64,000 nucleotides of DNA from Leifsonia shinshuensis. GTDB lineage: Bacteria; Actinomycetota; Actinomycetes; Actinomycetales; Microbacteriaceae. The position numbers and the translations under genes were made by a program. The stretch spans positions 2,294,001-2,358,000 of the forward strand of contig NZ_JAVDVK010000001.1 of NCBI RefSeq assembly GCF_031456835.1. The letters run 5' to 3'. Position 1 is the stretch's first letter, and each line of letters starts with the position of its first letter. Shown piece after piece: positions 23,860 through 32,706 of the stretch. The notes under the pieces were generated by a model that was given only the letters and a program-made list of their open reading frames with translations, searched no databases and was not told where the DNA came from.

Positions 23860-24791
23860 AGACCGTGTTCGCGTGGCACCGCCCACTGATGACGGTGGCC
23901 GCCCTGATGGTGCTGAGCACCGCCGTCAGCCTGATCGGCCTCATCGTCGACCCCCGACAGGTCACCGGGATGGACGCCTGGGCCAAGCCGCTCAAGTTCT
24001 CGCTGTCGATCCTGCTGTACGGCGTGACGTGGGCCTGGCTGATCGCCCACCTCCCGCGCTGGCGGCGGATCGCGCACGCCGCCGGCACCGTGATCGCCGT
24101 GGCGCTGATCGTGGAGCAGGTGCTCATCGTCGCGGCCGCAGCAGCGGGGACGACCAGCCACTTCAACGTCTCGACCCCGCTCGCGAGCGCGATCTGGGGC
24201 GTCATGGCCGTGTCCATCACCACGCTCTACGTCTGCACGTTCCTGACCACCATCGCGGTGTTCTTCCTGAGGCTCCCCACCCGGTCGACCACGCTCGCCG
24301 TGCGGGCGGGTGCGATCATCGCCCTCGCGGGGATGGGTCTCGCGTACCTGATGACCGGGCCGACGGCATCCCAGCTGGCGGACTTCCGCGGCATCGCAGG
24401 TGCTCACACCGTCGGGCTCGCGGACGGAGGGCCGGGACTGCCCGTGCTCGGCTGGAGCACCGTCGGCGGCGATCTGCGCATCCCGCACTTCGTCGGGATG
24501 CACGCGCTGCAGCTCCTGCCGCTCTTCGCGGTGCTGCTCGGCTGGCTCGGCCGGCGCTGGTCGCTGCTCGCCGACGACCGGGTGCGCACCCGTCTCGTCG
24601 TCGTCGCGACGGTCGTCTACGCCGCGACGGTCGCGCTGGTGACCGCTCAGGCGCTCGCGGGCCAGTCGATCGTGCGCCCGGACGGCCCGTACCTCGCGGC
24701 CGGCTGGGCGATCGCCGTCGCGGGCCTCATCGCGGCGGCGCTCGTCGTCGCGGTCCGCCCGCGCCCGCGCATCCACCTCACCCCCGCCTGA
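23856..24791 (+). CDS. Polytopic membrane protein coupled to the MerR gene
   Basis: 311 aa with seven or eight predicted membrane helices and short loops. Conserved-looking segments are 'DAWAKPLKFSLSI' after the first helix and 'RIPHFVGMHALQLLPL' with buried His residues, which could bind a cofactor or ligand. The GTG start overlaps the merR stop by 4 bp. No transporter signature is visible, and I do not assign a family. Confidence 0.78.
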   Translation: MKTVFAWHRPLMTVAALMVLSTAVSLIGLIVDPRQVTGMDAWAKPLKFSLSILLYGVTWAWLIAHLPRWRRIAHAAGTVIAVALIVEQVLIVAAAAAGTTSHFNVSTPLASAIWGVMAVSITTLYVCTFLTTIAVFFLRLPTRSTTLAVRAGAIIALAGMGLAYLMTGPTASQLADFRGIAGAHTVGLADGGPGLPVLGWSTVGGDLRIPHFVGMHALQLLPLFAVLLGWLGRRWSLLADDRVRTRLVVVATVVYAATVALVTAQALAGQSIVRPDGPYLAAGWAIAVAGLIAAALVVAVRPRPRIHLTPA

Positions 24792-24806
24792 TCTCGCCCC
24801 GCACCC

Positions 24807-24880
24807 CCCTCCGTCGAGTACACGAAAAGTGCACGCTCGACAGGGTCTGAGCGTGCACTTTTCGTGTACTCGACGGAGGG
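24807..24880. repeat. Intergenic inverted repeat with 32-bp perfect arms (family C)
   Basis: Arms 24807-24838 and 24849-24880 are exact reverse complements with a 10-nt loop. The arm includes GTCGAGTACACGAAAAGTGC. It lies between convergent genes (stops at 24791 and 24920) and could act as a two-way terminator, but it is far longer than needed and has no T-run. Twelve bases, ACTTTTCGTGTA, recur at 1639-1650. Confidence 0.9.
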
Positions 24881-24919
24881 CGGAACCCCCGGAGGGCGGA
24901 TCCCCCCGGGGGCGGAGGG

Positions 24920-26446
24920 TCAGCGGGCGGCGGGGTCGCGGTCGTCGATGTTGGCGGGGGCGGCGGCGTCGAGCTCCTCGGGGAGCTCGAGCGGACGGCG
25001 CTTGTAGTAGCCGCTGGCCTTGCGGTAGAAGAGCGCGATCGGGACGATTCCGACCACGATCAAGCCCAGACCCAGCACGTTCACGATCACGGCGTCGTCC
25101 TGGAAGTTCTGCACGATGCCGAGCACGAAGATGACGCCCATGAACACCGCGCCGACGGCCGGCCAGAGCCCGATCAGGATGAAGTTCTTGACCGACTTCA
25201 GCAGCACCCGGCGGTAGGCCACCACCACGGCGACGCCGGCGAGCGTGTAGTAGAACGCGATCTGGATGCCGATGGAGGCGATCGCGTTCGTCATGATCTC
25301 GCCGACGCCCTGACCGATCAGGTTCGCGCCGAGGAAGAGCAGCACCGAGACGCCGACCACGATCAGGGTCGCGAACGCGGGCGTGCGCCAGCGGCGGTGG
25401 ATGCTGCCGAAGATCTTCGGGATGGTGTTGTCGCGTCCCATCGAGAACAGCGTCCGGGTGACCTGGATCAGCGTCGTCTCGAGTGTCGCGATCGTGGAGA
25501 GCGCGACGGCCACGACGAGGATCTTGCCGCCGATGCCGGGCCAGACCGCGTCACCGAGCACCGACAGCACGTTCGCGCTGTTGTCCTCGATGGTCTTGGC
25601 GGGGAGGATGACCATGGTCGCGATCGTGAAGATCTCGAACAGCAGGAAGACGATGATGACGCCGATGATGCCCGCGGAGCCGGCGTTCTTGTGCCCGTCC
25701 TTCGTCTCCTCGTTGAGGTTCGCGGCGACGTCCCAGCCCCAGAAGTAGAAGGCGGCGATGAGGGCGGCCGAGACGAAGACGCCCTGCCCGGTGAGGTGCT
25801 GGAAGCCGAGCCAGTCCCACGAGAACGAGGGGCCCGCGTGGGTGGATGTGGCCGCGCGGACGATCATGAGCACGGCGAAGACGATGAGGATGCCGACCTC
25901 GATCACCGACATGATCCACTGCGCCCGGGCGGTGACGTGCACGCCGAACAGCACGCAGGCCGCCATGACGAGGAACCACAGCGCGCCGACGCCGGTGATG
26001 AGCGCGACGTTGTTGGCCTGCTCGGGCGCGAAGAGCGTGACGGTCATGGCGCCGGCCGGAAGGGCTCCGGCGACCATGAAGATCGTCGCCGAGATGACGA
26101 GCGCCCATCCGGACAGGAAGCCGAGGATCGGGTGGAGTGCCCGGGCGACCCACGAGTAGGCGGCGCCGGCGTTGACGTCGAGCCGCCCGAGGTAGAGGAA
26201 CGCCCACGCGATGCCGAGCATCGGGATGCCGCACCAGAGCAGGGCGGCGGGGGCGCCGAGCGCGGCGGCCCCGACGAGCGTCGCCGTGGTCGCCGCGATC
26301 GAATACGCGGGCGCACTGCCCGCCACGGCCATGACGACCGAGCCGGCGGCGGAGACGCCGTCGGCCTTGAGGGCGTGGTGGTTCTCTCCCGTGGTGTGCG
26401 CGGCGCCGTCGTGCGAGGCGTCCGGCCGGGAACTGGTCTGCGTCAT
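24920..26446 (-). CDS. APC-family amino acid/polyamine permease
   Basis: 508 aa, 12 or more membrane helices, with soluble acidic tails at both ends. The first helix carries the APC pattern 'GSAPAYSIAATT', with 'GAAYSWVARAL' and 'WGWDVAANLNEETKDGHKNAG' (the E-E-x-K loop) further on. It probably exchanges or imports an amino acid or amine. A good promoter precedes it (26517-26545), giving a leader of about 60 nt. No neighbouring enzyme hints at the substrate. Confidence 0.92.
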   Translation of the reverse strand: MTQTSSRPDASHDGAAHTTGENHHALKADGVSAAGSVVMAVAGSAPAYSIAATTATLVGAAALGAPAALLWCGIPMLGIAWAFLYLGRLDVNAGAAYSWVARALHPILGFLSGWALVISATIFMVAGALPAGAMTVTLFAPEQANNVALITGVGALWFLVMAACVLFGVHVTARAQWIMSVIEVGILIVFAVLMIVRAATSTHAGPSFSWDWLGFQHLTGQGVFVSAALIAAFYFWGWDVAANLNEETKDGHKNAGSAGIIGVIIVFLLFEIFTIATMVILPAKTIEDNSANVLSVLGDAVWPGIGGKILVVAVALSTIATLETTLIQVTRTLFSMGRDNTIPKIFGSIHRRWRTPAFATLIVVGVSVLLFLGANLIGQGVGEIMTNAIASIGIQIAFYYTLAGVAVVVAYRRVLLKSVKNFILIGLWPAVGAVFMGVIFVLGIVQNFQDDAVIVNVLGLGLIVVGIVPIALFYRKASGYYKRRPLELPEELDAAAPANIDDRDPAAR

Positions 26447-26516
26447 TGCTCTCCCTGGCTGCGAGGGTCGAGGGTACGGCGTAGCTGGGGGCGCAACGCC
26501 GGTGTGCGATAGAGGG

Positions 26517-26545
26517 ACGTTAGCAACATCCGGCGTTCAGGACAA
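26517..26545 (-). promoter_or_regulatory. Promoter of the APC permease gene
   Basis: Minus strand: TTGTCC (26545-26540), 17-bp spacer, TAACGT (26522-26517). It fits the SigA-type consensus and spacing and lies about 70 bp from the start codon. The rest of 26447-26705 holds nothing else I recognise apart from the GDPD promoter. Confidence 0.65.
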
Positions 26546-26670
26546 GCGCGTTACGACGGATCCGGTTGCGGAAAGCCTGTTCGCATTCTGAAAACGTTGT
26601 GAAGTTGCACATTGACGACGGAACGGGTCGTGGCACGGCAGGCGATGCGCTCCACCCCCGAGAGGGTCGC

Positions 26671-26700
26671 TTGATCCGCCGCGCCGGGGATGCCTAGGGT
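26671..26700 (+). promoter_or_regulatory. Promoter of the GDPD gene
   Basis: TTGATC (26671-26676), 18-bp spacer, TAGGGT (26695-26700). The -10 box ends 5 bp before ATG 26706, which predicts a leaderless mRNA. Confidence 0.7.
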
Positions 26701-26705
26701 TGCGC

Positions 26706-27671
26706 ATGCCCGATCCCGACGAGCTCACGCCCTCCTCCGAGCCGCGCCGCGTCTCGCGTCGCGCGCTGATCGGCGGCATCGCGGGCGGACTCGTCGGGGC
26801 GGCAGCGGTGGTGGGCGGCGGCGCCGTGCTGCTCCCCGGACTGCTCGGTGGGCAGACGAAGAGCACCCCCACGGCCAGCCCGACGCCGACGCCGAGCAGT
26901 GCAGGCGACGGGCTCCTCGCCGACCGCCTGCTCGCGCGTCCCGGTTTCACGGTCGCGCACCGCGGCGGGTCGCTCGACTGGCCCGAGATGTCGATGGAGG
27001 CGTACCGCAACTCCGTGGCGCTCGGGGTGAACGCCCTGGAGATCTCCCTCGCACGGACCTCCGACGGCGTCTGGTTCGGACTGCATGACGCGACCCTCGA
27101 TCGCACGTCGGGCACCTCCGGGTTCTTCGCCGCGGACCACACCTGGGCCGAGGTGCAGCGCTATCGCATCACGGCGGCCGAGACGACCGACCCGGGTCAG
27201 CCGGCGCAGCCGTACCTGCGGTTCGACGACCTGGTCGACGCGTACGCGGACACCCACACGATCTTCGTCGATCCGAAGGTGGCGCCGACCGAGCATCTGG
27301 GCGAGCTGTTCGCGCTGATGGCGAAGGCGCCGCATCCCACCCGGACGTTCGTCGCCAAGGGCTACTGCACGACGACGGCATGGCCGCTGGATGCGCAGAG
27401 CCGCGGATTCCGCACGTGGGGCTACTACTACGGCTCGGAGCTGGCCGCCGACCCGTCGCTCCTCCCCTCGACCCAGGCTCAGTGGACCTGGCTGGGTCTC
27501 GACTACGAGGCGGACGCGGACACGTGGCGCTCGATGACCGCCGGGGACAAGCCCGTCCTCGCCCACATCGTCCCCTCGCGCGCGGACGCCGAGCTGTCGC
27601 TCCAGCGCGGAGCGGCCGGCCTCGTGGTCTCCGGCGTGCGCGAGGTGCTCGCCTCCGGCCCGGTGCGCTGA
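26706..27671 (+). CDS. Secreted glycerophosphodiester phosphodiesterase-family protein
   Basis: 321 aa. A twin-arginine-like signal ('RRVSRRALIGG', membrane core about residues 20-45) and a Thr/Pro/Ser linker are followed by a GDPD barrel: 'VAHRGGSLDWPE' (catalytic His), 'ALEISLARTSDG' and 'FGLHDATLDR' (second His). In most GDPDs the metal pair is ExD; here it reads E-I-S, so the second ligand is replaced. It acts outside the membrane, perhaps on lipid or teichoic-acid glycerophosphodiesters. Confidence 0.85.
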   Translation: MPDPDELTPSSEPRRVSRRALIGGIAGGLVGAAAVVGGGAVLLPGLLGGQTKSTPTASPTPTPSSAGDGLLADRLLARPGFTVAHRGGSLDWPEMSMEAYRNSVALGVNALEISLARTSDGVWFGLHDATLDRTSGTSGFFAADHTWAEVQRYRITAAETTDPGQPAQPYLRFDDLVDAYADTHTIFVDPKVAPTEHLGELFALMAKAPHPTRTFVAKGYCTTTAWPLDAQSRGFRTWGYYYGSELAADPSLLPSTQAQWTWLGLDYEADADTWRSMTAGDKPVLAHIVPSRADAELSLQRGAAGLVVSGVREVLASGPVR

Positions 27672-27704
27672 CGCAGCGGGCCGCGCCGGGTCGGATGCGG
27701 CCGG

Positions 27705-28838
27705 TCAGCGGCGGTGGGAGGCGGTGACCGTGAACTTCGGGTTGCGCGCGATCTGGCGGGTGGGGCCGACGGCGCGCTCCAGCGCGGGGCGGTAGCCGAG
27801 GTGGGAGTTCCAGACCGTCCACAGTTCGCCGCCGGGGGCGAGCACGCGTCCCGCGTCCGCGAACAGGCGGTGGGCGATGCCGGTGTGCACGGCTCCGCCG
27901 ATGTGGAACGGCGGGTTGAGCACGATCAGGTCCGCGGAGGCGTCGGGCTGTGCGGCGAGGCCGTCGTCGCGCACCACCGTGACGCGGTCCGCCACGCCGT
28001 TCGCCGCTGCGGTCGCCGCGGCCGAGGCGACGGCCGCGGCCGACTGGTCGGTCGCGATCACGCGGAGATCCGGCCGGGATGCGGCGAGCGCCGCCGCGAG
28101 AAGACCGGTGCCGCAGCCGAGGTCGATCGCGGTGCGCGCATCCGGGACGGCGTCGTCGAGCACCGAGAGCAGGAAGCGCGTGCCGATGTCCACGGTCGTC
28201 CCGGCGAACGCCGCGCCGTGGGCGCACACCCAGAGGCCGGTATCGGCGTCGAGCGATCGCTCCGGCCAGCGGTCGAGCACGGTGGCGGCGGCGGGATGCG
28301 GTTCCCGCGCCGTGAGGACGCGCGCCTTCTGCCGCGCCAGCGACGCCGTCACGTCGCCGAACACCTCCGCCAGCACGGCGTTCATCGCGGTCGTCATGTG
28401 CTTCAGCATCCCGCCCGCGTAGACCACCACGTCGGCACGGGCGTGCTCCGCGATCAGCGTCGCGATCTCGGCCAGAGCGTCCAGGCTGCGCGGCAGCCGC
28501 AGCAGCACGGTGCGGGCGCCACGCAGCAGCGAGTCGTCCAGCGGCCGGTGCTCGTACGTCCCTTCGAGGCCCAGCTCGGCGGCGTTCGCGTCGAGCGCCC
28601 TCTCGCCGGTCAGGGCATCCTGGTGCACCCGGATGCCGTGGGCGCCCCGCGCGGCGGCGGCGAGGGTGAGCGCCCCGTACGCGTCGCCGATGACCACGAG
28701 ACCGGGCTCGAGCACGGCGTCGCCCGTGAGGTCGGCGAGCAGCCGGTCGGCAGCGTCCGACGCGAACAGGTTCGGCGCCTCGACGTCCGGCCGACGGCGC
28801 AGCCGCTCGTACGGGAAGCCGGGCGCTGCGGAGGACAC
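27705..28838 (-). CDS. Class I SAM-dependent methyltransferase, RsmC/RlmG-like
   Basis: 377 aa with the two-domain plan of 23S/16S rRNA guanine-N2 methyltransferases: a degenerate N-terminal methyltransferase-like half (about 1-190), then an active half with 'AIDLGCGTGLLAAALA' (SAM motif I) and 'LIVLNPPFH' (NPPF/Y catalytic motif for exocyclic amines). The GTG at 28838 has GGAGG a few bases upstream. The rRNA target is inferred from architecture only. No operon partner. Confidence 0.85.
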   Translation of the reverse strand: MSSAAPGFPYERLRRRPDVEAPNLFASDAADRLLADLTGDAVLEPGLVVIGDAYGALTLAAAARGAHGIRVHQDALTGERALDANAAELGLEGTYEHRPLDDSLLRGARTVLLRLPRSLDALAEIATLIAEHARADVVVYAGGMLKHMTTAMNAVLAEVFGDVTASLARQKARVLTAREPHPAAATVLDRWPERSLDADTGLWVCAHGAAFAGTTVDIGTRFLLSVLDDAVPDARTAIDLGCGTGLLAAALAASRPDLRVIATDQSAAAVASAAATAAANGVADRVTVVRDDGLAAQPDASADLIVLNPPFHIGGAVHTGIAHRLFADAGRVLAPGGELWTVWNSHLGYRPALERAVGPTRQIARNPKFTVTASHRR

Positions 28839-28902
28839 GCCCTCCAGTCAACCAGAGGGCGCGCCCCGCAGCATCCGCGGCCGGTGCTCAGGCGGGCCGC
28901 GC

Positions 28903-30291
28903 TCAGGCGGCGGCGCCCTCCTCCACCAGCTCCTCCTTCTCGGTGAAGTCCATCATCGGGGGCTTCCGGCGGAAGCCGCGCGTCAGCACCGCCAGGTAGA
29001 CGACGCCGACGAGCATCCACGAGAGGCCGACGATGAACGTCGTGACGGTGAGTGAGGTCCAGAGCCAGACGGTGAGGACGAACCCGATCGCCGGGAGCAC
29101 GCCGTAGCGCACCCACTCCCCCGCGGACGGCGCCGTTCGGCCGCCCTTCGGGAACAGGTGGTGCCGGATGACGGAGAGGTTCACCATCGAGAAGGCGGCG
29201 AGCGCGCCGAACGAGATCATCGTCGCCGCCTGGTCGAGCGTGAGCACCAGCGCCAGCAGCGACACGATGGACACCGCCACCGCCGCGACCCACGGGGTGC
29301 GGAACCGCGAGTGCAGCCGGCCGAACATCCGCGGAAGAACGCCGTCGCGGCCCATCGAGTAGATGATGCGCGAGACGCTGACCTGGGTCGTCATCCCGGA
29401 GCCGAACGCGCCGACGACGTACACCGCGACGAAGAACGACGTCAGGAAGGTGCCGCCGACCTTCGCCATCAGGTCGACACCGGCCGAGTCCACGTTCGCG
29501 AAGTCGCGCCAGTCCGGGTACACGAGCGCGCCCAGCCACGACACGAGGATGAAGATCGCGCCGCCGATCAGGGTGGTGAGCAGGATGGCGCGCGGGATGT
29601 CGCGCTTCGGGTTCTTCGCCTCCTCGGAGAGCGTCGACACCGCGTCGAAGCCGAGGAACGAGAGGGCGAGCACCGCGGCGCCCGCGAAGATCGGCCCGAG
29701 ACCGCCGGAGCCGGGCAGGAACGGCTCGATCAGGCTCGGCGTCTGGGAGGACGGGTTGGTCACCAGCTCCTTGATCGCCAGCACCGCGAACACAACGACG
29801 AGCAGCACCGACAGCGCGACGATCGCGATGTTGAGCCGGTTCACCAGAGTGATGCCCAGGAGGTTGAACAGCAGCACGAGCAGCAGCGACGCCAGCGCGA
29901 ACACCCAGCCGGGCACATCCGGGAACTGGGTGTTCAGGTACAGCCCGATGAGCAGGAAGTTGATCATCGGGAGGAACAGGTAGTCGAGCATCAGCGTCCA
30001 GCCGGTGAGGAAGCCGACGTGGCCGCCGAAGGACTGCTGCGTGTACGTGTACGCCGAACCGGACACCGGGTACGCGCGCGCCATCGCGCCGTAGCTCAGC
30101 GCCGTGAACAGCATCGCGACCAGGGCGACGACGTAGGCGGACGGCAGGTGGTTGTCGGTCGACTCGGTGACGATTCCGTAGGTGGTGTACACCGTCACGG
30201 GCGCCAGGTAGGTGAGCCCGAACAGCACGAGGGCGGTCGGGCCGAGCGCGCGCTTCAGGCGCGGCTGGACGGGAAGGTCGGTCGTGGTCAT
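28903..30291 (-). CDS. APC-family permease paired with amidohydrolase
   Basis: 462 aa, 12 membrane helices. APC landmarks: 'LTYLAPVTVYTTYGI' in helix 1, 'SGSAYTYTQQSFGG', and 'FLGFDAVSTLSEEAKNPKRDIPRA' (loop before helix 7). The ATG at 30291 overlaps the amidohydrolase stop (ATGA), so the two are one transcript under the TetR site at 31955. The permease probably imports what the amidohydrolase cleaves. It is distinct from the other APC permease at 24920. Confidence 0.92.
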   Translation of the reverse strand: MTTTDLPVQPRLKRALGPTALVLFGLTYLAPVTVYTTYGIVTESTDNHLPSAYVVALVAMLFTALSYGAMARAYPVSGSAYTYTQQSFGGHVGFLTGWTLMLDYLFLPMINFLLIGLYLNTQFPDVPGWVFALASLLLVLLFNLLGITLVNRLNIAIVALSVLLVVVFAVLAIKELVTNPSSQTPSLIEPFLPGSGGLGPIFAGAAVLALSFLGFDAVSTLSEEAKNPKRDIPRAILLTTLIGGAIFILVSWLGALVYPDWRDFANVDSAGVDLMAKVGGTFLTSFFVAVYVVGAFGSGMTTQVSVSRIIYSMGRDGVLPRMFGRLHSRFRTPWVAAVAVSIVSLLALVLTLDQAATMISFGALAAFSMVNLSVIRHHLFPKGGRTAPSAGEWVRYGVLPAIGFVLTVWLWTSLTVTTFIVGLSWMLVGVVYLAVLTRGFRRKPPMMDFTEKEELVEEGAAA

Positions 30292-31937
30292 GTGGAGCGG
30301 CCTCTCTCGAGCGAGTGGTGCAGGTCGGTGGCCGAGCGGCGGACGCCGTCGACCCAGGTTCCGAGCACGCGGACGGATCGCAGGTCGTGCGGTTCCACGT
30401 GGCGCGGGTCGGTGTCGAGCCAGACCAGGTCGGGGGCGGACCCCGGCCGGAGTTCGCCGCGCTGTGTGCGGGCGAAGGCCTGGTGGGCGACGCCGGAGGA
30501 GTACGCCTCCAGAGCATCGGTGAGCGGGATGCGCTCGGCGGGGATCCACCCCGCTGCGGGCACGCGGTCGTCGGTCTGGCGGGTGACCGCCGTCGCGACG
30601 CCGGGCCGCCAGTCCGCGCTGCTGACCGGCCAGTCGCTCCCGAAGGAGACGGCGCCGGATTCGAGCAGGGTGCGGATCGGGTACTGCAGCCGCTCGCGCT
30701 CGGGGCCGAGGCGGGGCAGCGTCAGGTCGAGCATCATCGGGTCGAGCTGCGCCCAGAGCGGCTCGAAGTTGGCGATGACGCCGAGGCGCTCGAATCGCGG
30801 GAGGTCGACCGGGTCGACGACCTGCACGTGCGCGATCACGGGGCGGCGGTCGCGCGGCCCGTTGACGCGCTCGACCTCCTCGAAGACGTCGAGCGCGGTG
30901 CGGGCCGCGGCATCGCCGATCGCGTGCAGGTGCAGCTGGAAGCCCAGCTTGTCGAACGTGACCGCCGCGGCGGCGAGCTCGCGCGCCTCCCAGTTCGGGA
31001 GGCCGCGGTCGCCCGGTGTGTCGACGTAGTCGTCGAGCATCGCCGCGGTGTGGTTCTCGATGACGCCGTCGACGAAGACCTTCACTGTCCGCGCGGTGAG
31101 CAGCGGATCGCCGAGCTCCTCGACGCGGCGCCGCGACTCCACGAAGCCGGGCACCTGGTCGCGCCAGCTGACCGGGTCGGCACGCAGGGCCAGGTTCACG
31201 CGGGTGGACAGGAACCCGCGGGCCGCCGCATCCAGGTACGCCTCCACCTCCGCCGGCTCGACCCACGCATCCTGCACCCAGGCGATGCCGAGTGCGGCGT
31301 AGTCGGCGGTCGCCAGCCGCAGGGCCTCGACCCGCTCCTCGCGGGTGCGCCCGGGCTCGGCCGGGAGCAGCAGGTCGACCGCGCCCGGCTCCTGCAGGAT
31401 GCCGAGCGGCGACCCGTCGGCGCGGCGCGGGATGCGGCCCAGAGCCGGCTCGGGAGTCGCGGCGTCGATGCCGGCCCGGCGGAGAGCCTCCGAGTTGACC
31501 CAGACGGTGTGATAGTCCCACGCCCGCAGCACGACCGGGCGATCGGGCACGGCAGCGTCGAGCCAGCGCGCGTCGAACATCCCGTCGGGCGCGAGCGTGG
31601 CGTCGTAGCTGCCGCCGTAGATCCACTCCTGCTCGGGATGCGCGTCCGCCCACTCCTTCACGCAGGCGACGATCTCATCCACGGAACCGCACGCCCGGAC
31701 CTGCGGGCCGAGCTGTTCGAGGCCGCCCTGCAGGGGATGCGCGTGCCCGTCGCCGAAGGCCGGTGCGAGCACGCCGCCCTCGAGGTCCACCGTCTCGTCG
31801 GCGCTGGACCGCCGGGCCCGCGCGTCCTCGCCGACGGCGACGATGCGGCCGTCCTCGACGGCGACGGCGTCGTGCTCCGCGGCGTCCGCGCGGTAACTCG
31901 AAAGGATCGTCCCGTTGGTGAAGACCGTCGTGCCCAT
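30288..31937 (-). CDS. Amidohydrolase, YtcJ-like metal-dependent hydrolase
   Basis: 549 aa. Amidohydrolase-superfamily signatures: 'FGDGHAHPLQG' (HxH metal site), 'HLHAIGDAAAR', 'VIAHVQ' and 'FGSDWPVSSADW' (metal Asp). The order and length match the YtcJ/NfdA-like group, which hydrolyses N-substituted amides or formamides. GGAGGG precedes ATG 31937. The divergent TetR gene and the overlapping permease form a small import-and-hydrolyse unit. Substrate unknown. Confidence 0.9.
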   Translation of the reverse strand: MGTTVFTNGTILSSYRADAAEHDAVAVEDGRIVAVGEDARARRSSADETVDLEGGVLAPAFGDGHAHPLQGGLEQLGPQVRACGSVDEIVACVKEWADAHPEQEWIYGGSYDATLAPDGMFDARWLDAAVPDRPVVLRAWDYHTVWVNSEALRRAGIDAATPEPALGRIPRRADGSPLGILQEPGAVDLLLPAEPGRTREERVEALRLATADYAALGIAWVQDAWVEPAEVEAYLDAAARGFLSTRVNLALRADPVSWRDQVPGFVESRRRVEELGDPLLTARTVKVFVDGVIENHTAAMLDDYVDTPGDRGLPNWEARELAAAAVTFDKLGFQLHLHAIGDAAARTALDVFEEVERVNGPRDRRPVIAHVQVVDPVDLPRFERLGVIANFEPLWAQLDPMMLDLTLPRLGPERERLQYPIRTLLESGAVSFGSDWPVSSADWRPGVATAVTRQTDDRVPAAGWIPAERIPLTDALEAYSSGVAHQAFARTQRGELRPGSAPDLVWLDTDPRHVEPHDLRSVRVLGTWVDGVRRSATDLHHSLERGRST

Positions 31938-31954
31938 GCACCCTCCGCATCCGG

Positions 31955-31977
31955 ATAAATGAACGTCGTTCTTTTAT
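31955..31977. promoter_or_regulatory. TetR-type operator palindrome in divergent promoter
   Basis: Arms ATAAATGAAC (31955-31964) and GTTCTTTTAT (31968-31977) around a 3-bp centre match at 9 of 10 positions. It lies midway between the amidohydrolase start (31937) and the tetR start (32020), so one bound dimer could control both. Confidence 0.82.
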
Positions 31978-32019
31978 TTCGTCAGATACTAGGGTGTGAT
32001 CGAGCCGGAGGGGAAGAGC

Positions 32020-32706
32020 ATGGCCGAGATCGATCGCCCGGCGCGCCGGGCGGGGCGTCCCCGGACGACGGTGCTCACCCGAGACCTCATCGCGCATGCG
32101 GCGCTGGGGCTTCTCGACGAGTCCGGCGCCGAGGGCTTCACGATGGCGCGGCTGGCCCAGGCGCTCCGCGTGCGGCCCAGCGCCCTCTACAACCATGTGG
32201 ACGGCAAGGAGGACGTGATCGCCGCGGTCCGCGAACTGGTCTCCGACCGGATCGACGTCAGCGCGTTCGCGTCGCAGCCCTGGGATGCGGCGATGATCGC
32301 CTGGGCGCACTCGTACCGGGTGGCGTTCGCCGCACATCCACCGACGATCGCTCTGCTCGCGACCCTGCCGCTCACCGGTGCGCTCCGCACGATGCACATG
32401 TACGACACCGTCGTCACCGCGATGGTGCGCGCCGGGTGGCCTGAGCCGGAGGTGCTGCCGACGATCGTCGCGGTCGAGTCCTTCATCCTCGGCTCGGCGC
32501 TCGACGCCATCGCGCCGGCGGACATGTTCGACCCGAGCGGCGCCGAGGAGGAGGTGCCCGCGTTCGCGGCCGCCTACCGCGCCCGCGGGGTTGGTCTCGG
32601 GGCCACGCCGCCGGCCGACGCGGCGTTCGAGGTGGGCCTGACCGCGCTGGTGGAGGGCCTGCGGGCGCGGTACGCGCTGCTGGCTAGATCCAGCCCTTCC
32701 GCTTGA
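32020..32706 (+). CDS. TetR-family transcriptional regulator
   Basis: 228 aa. N-terminal TetR helix-turn-helix at about 15-62 ('LTRDLIAHAALGLLDESGAEGFTMARLAQALRVRPSALYNHVDGKEDV'-type), then a TetR_C-like ligand domain of about 150 residues. ATG 32020 has GAGGGGA upstream; the GTG at 31996, which directly follows GATACT, is an alternative leaderless start. It is divergent from the amidohydrolase/permease operon, with a near-perfect palindrome between them. The 3' end overlaps corA tail-to-tail by 23 bp. Confidence 0.9.
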   Translation: MAEIDRPARRAGRPRTTVLTRDLIAHAALGLLDESGAEGFTMARLAQALRVRPSALYNHVDGKEDVIAAVRELVSDRIDVSAFASQPWDAAMIAWAHSYRVAFAAHPPTIALLATLPLTGALRTMHMYDTVVTAMVRAGWPEPEVLPTIVAVESFILGSALDAIAPADMFDPSGAEEEVPAFAAAYRARGVGLGATPPADAAFEVGLTALVEGLRARYALLARSSPSA

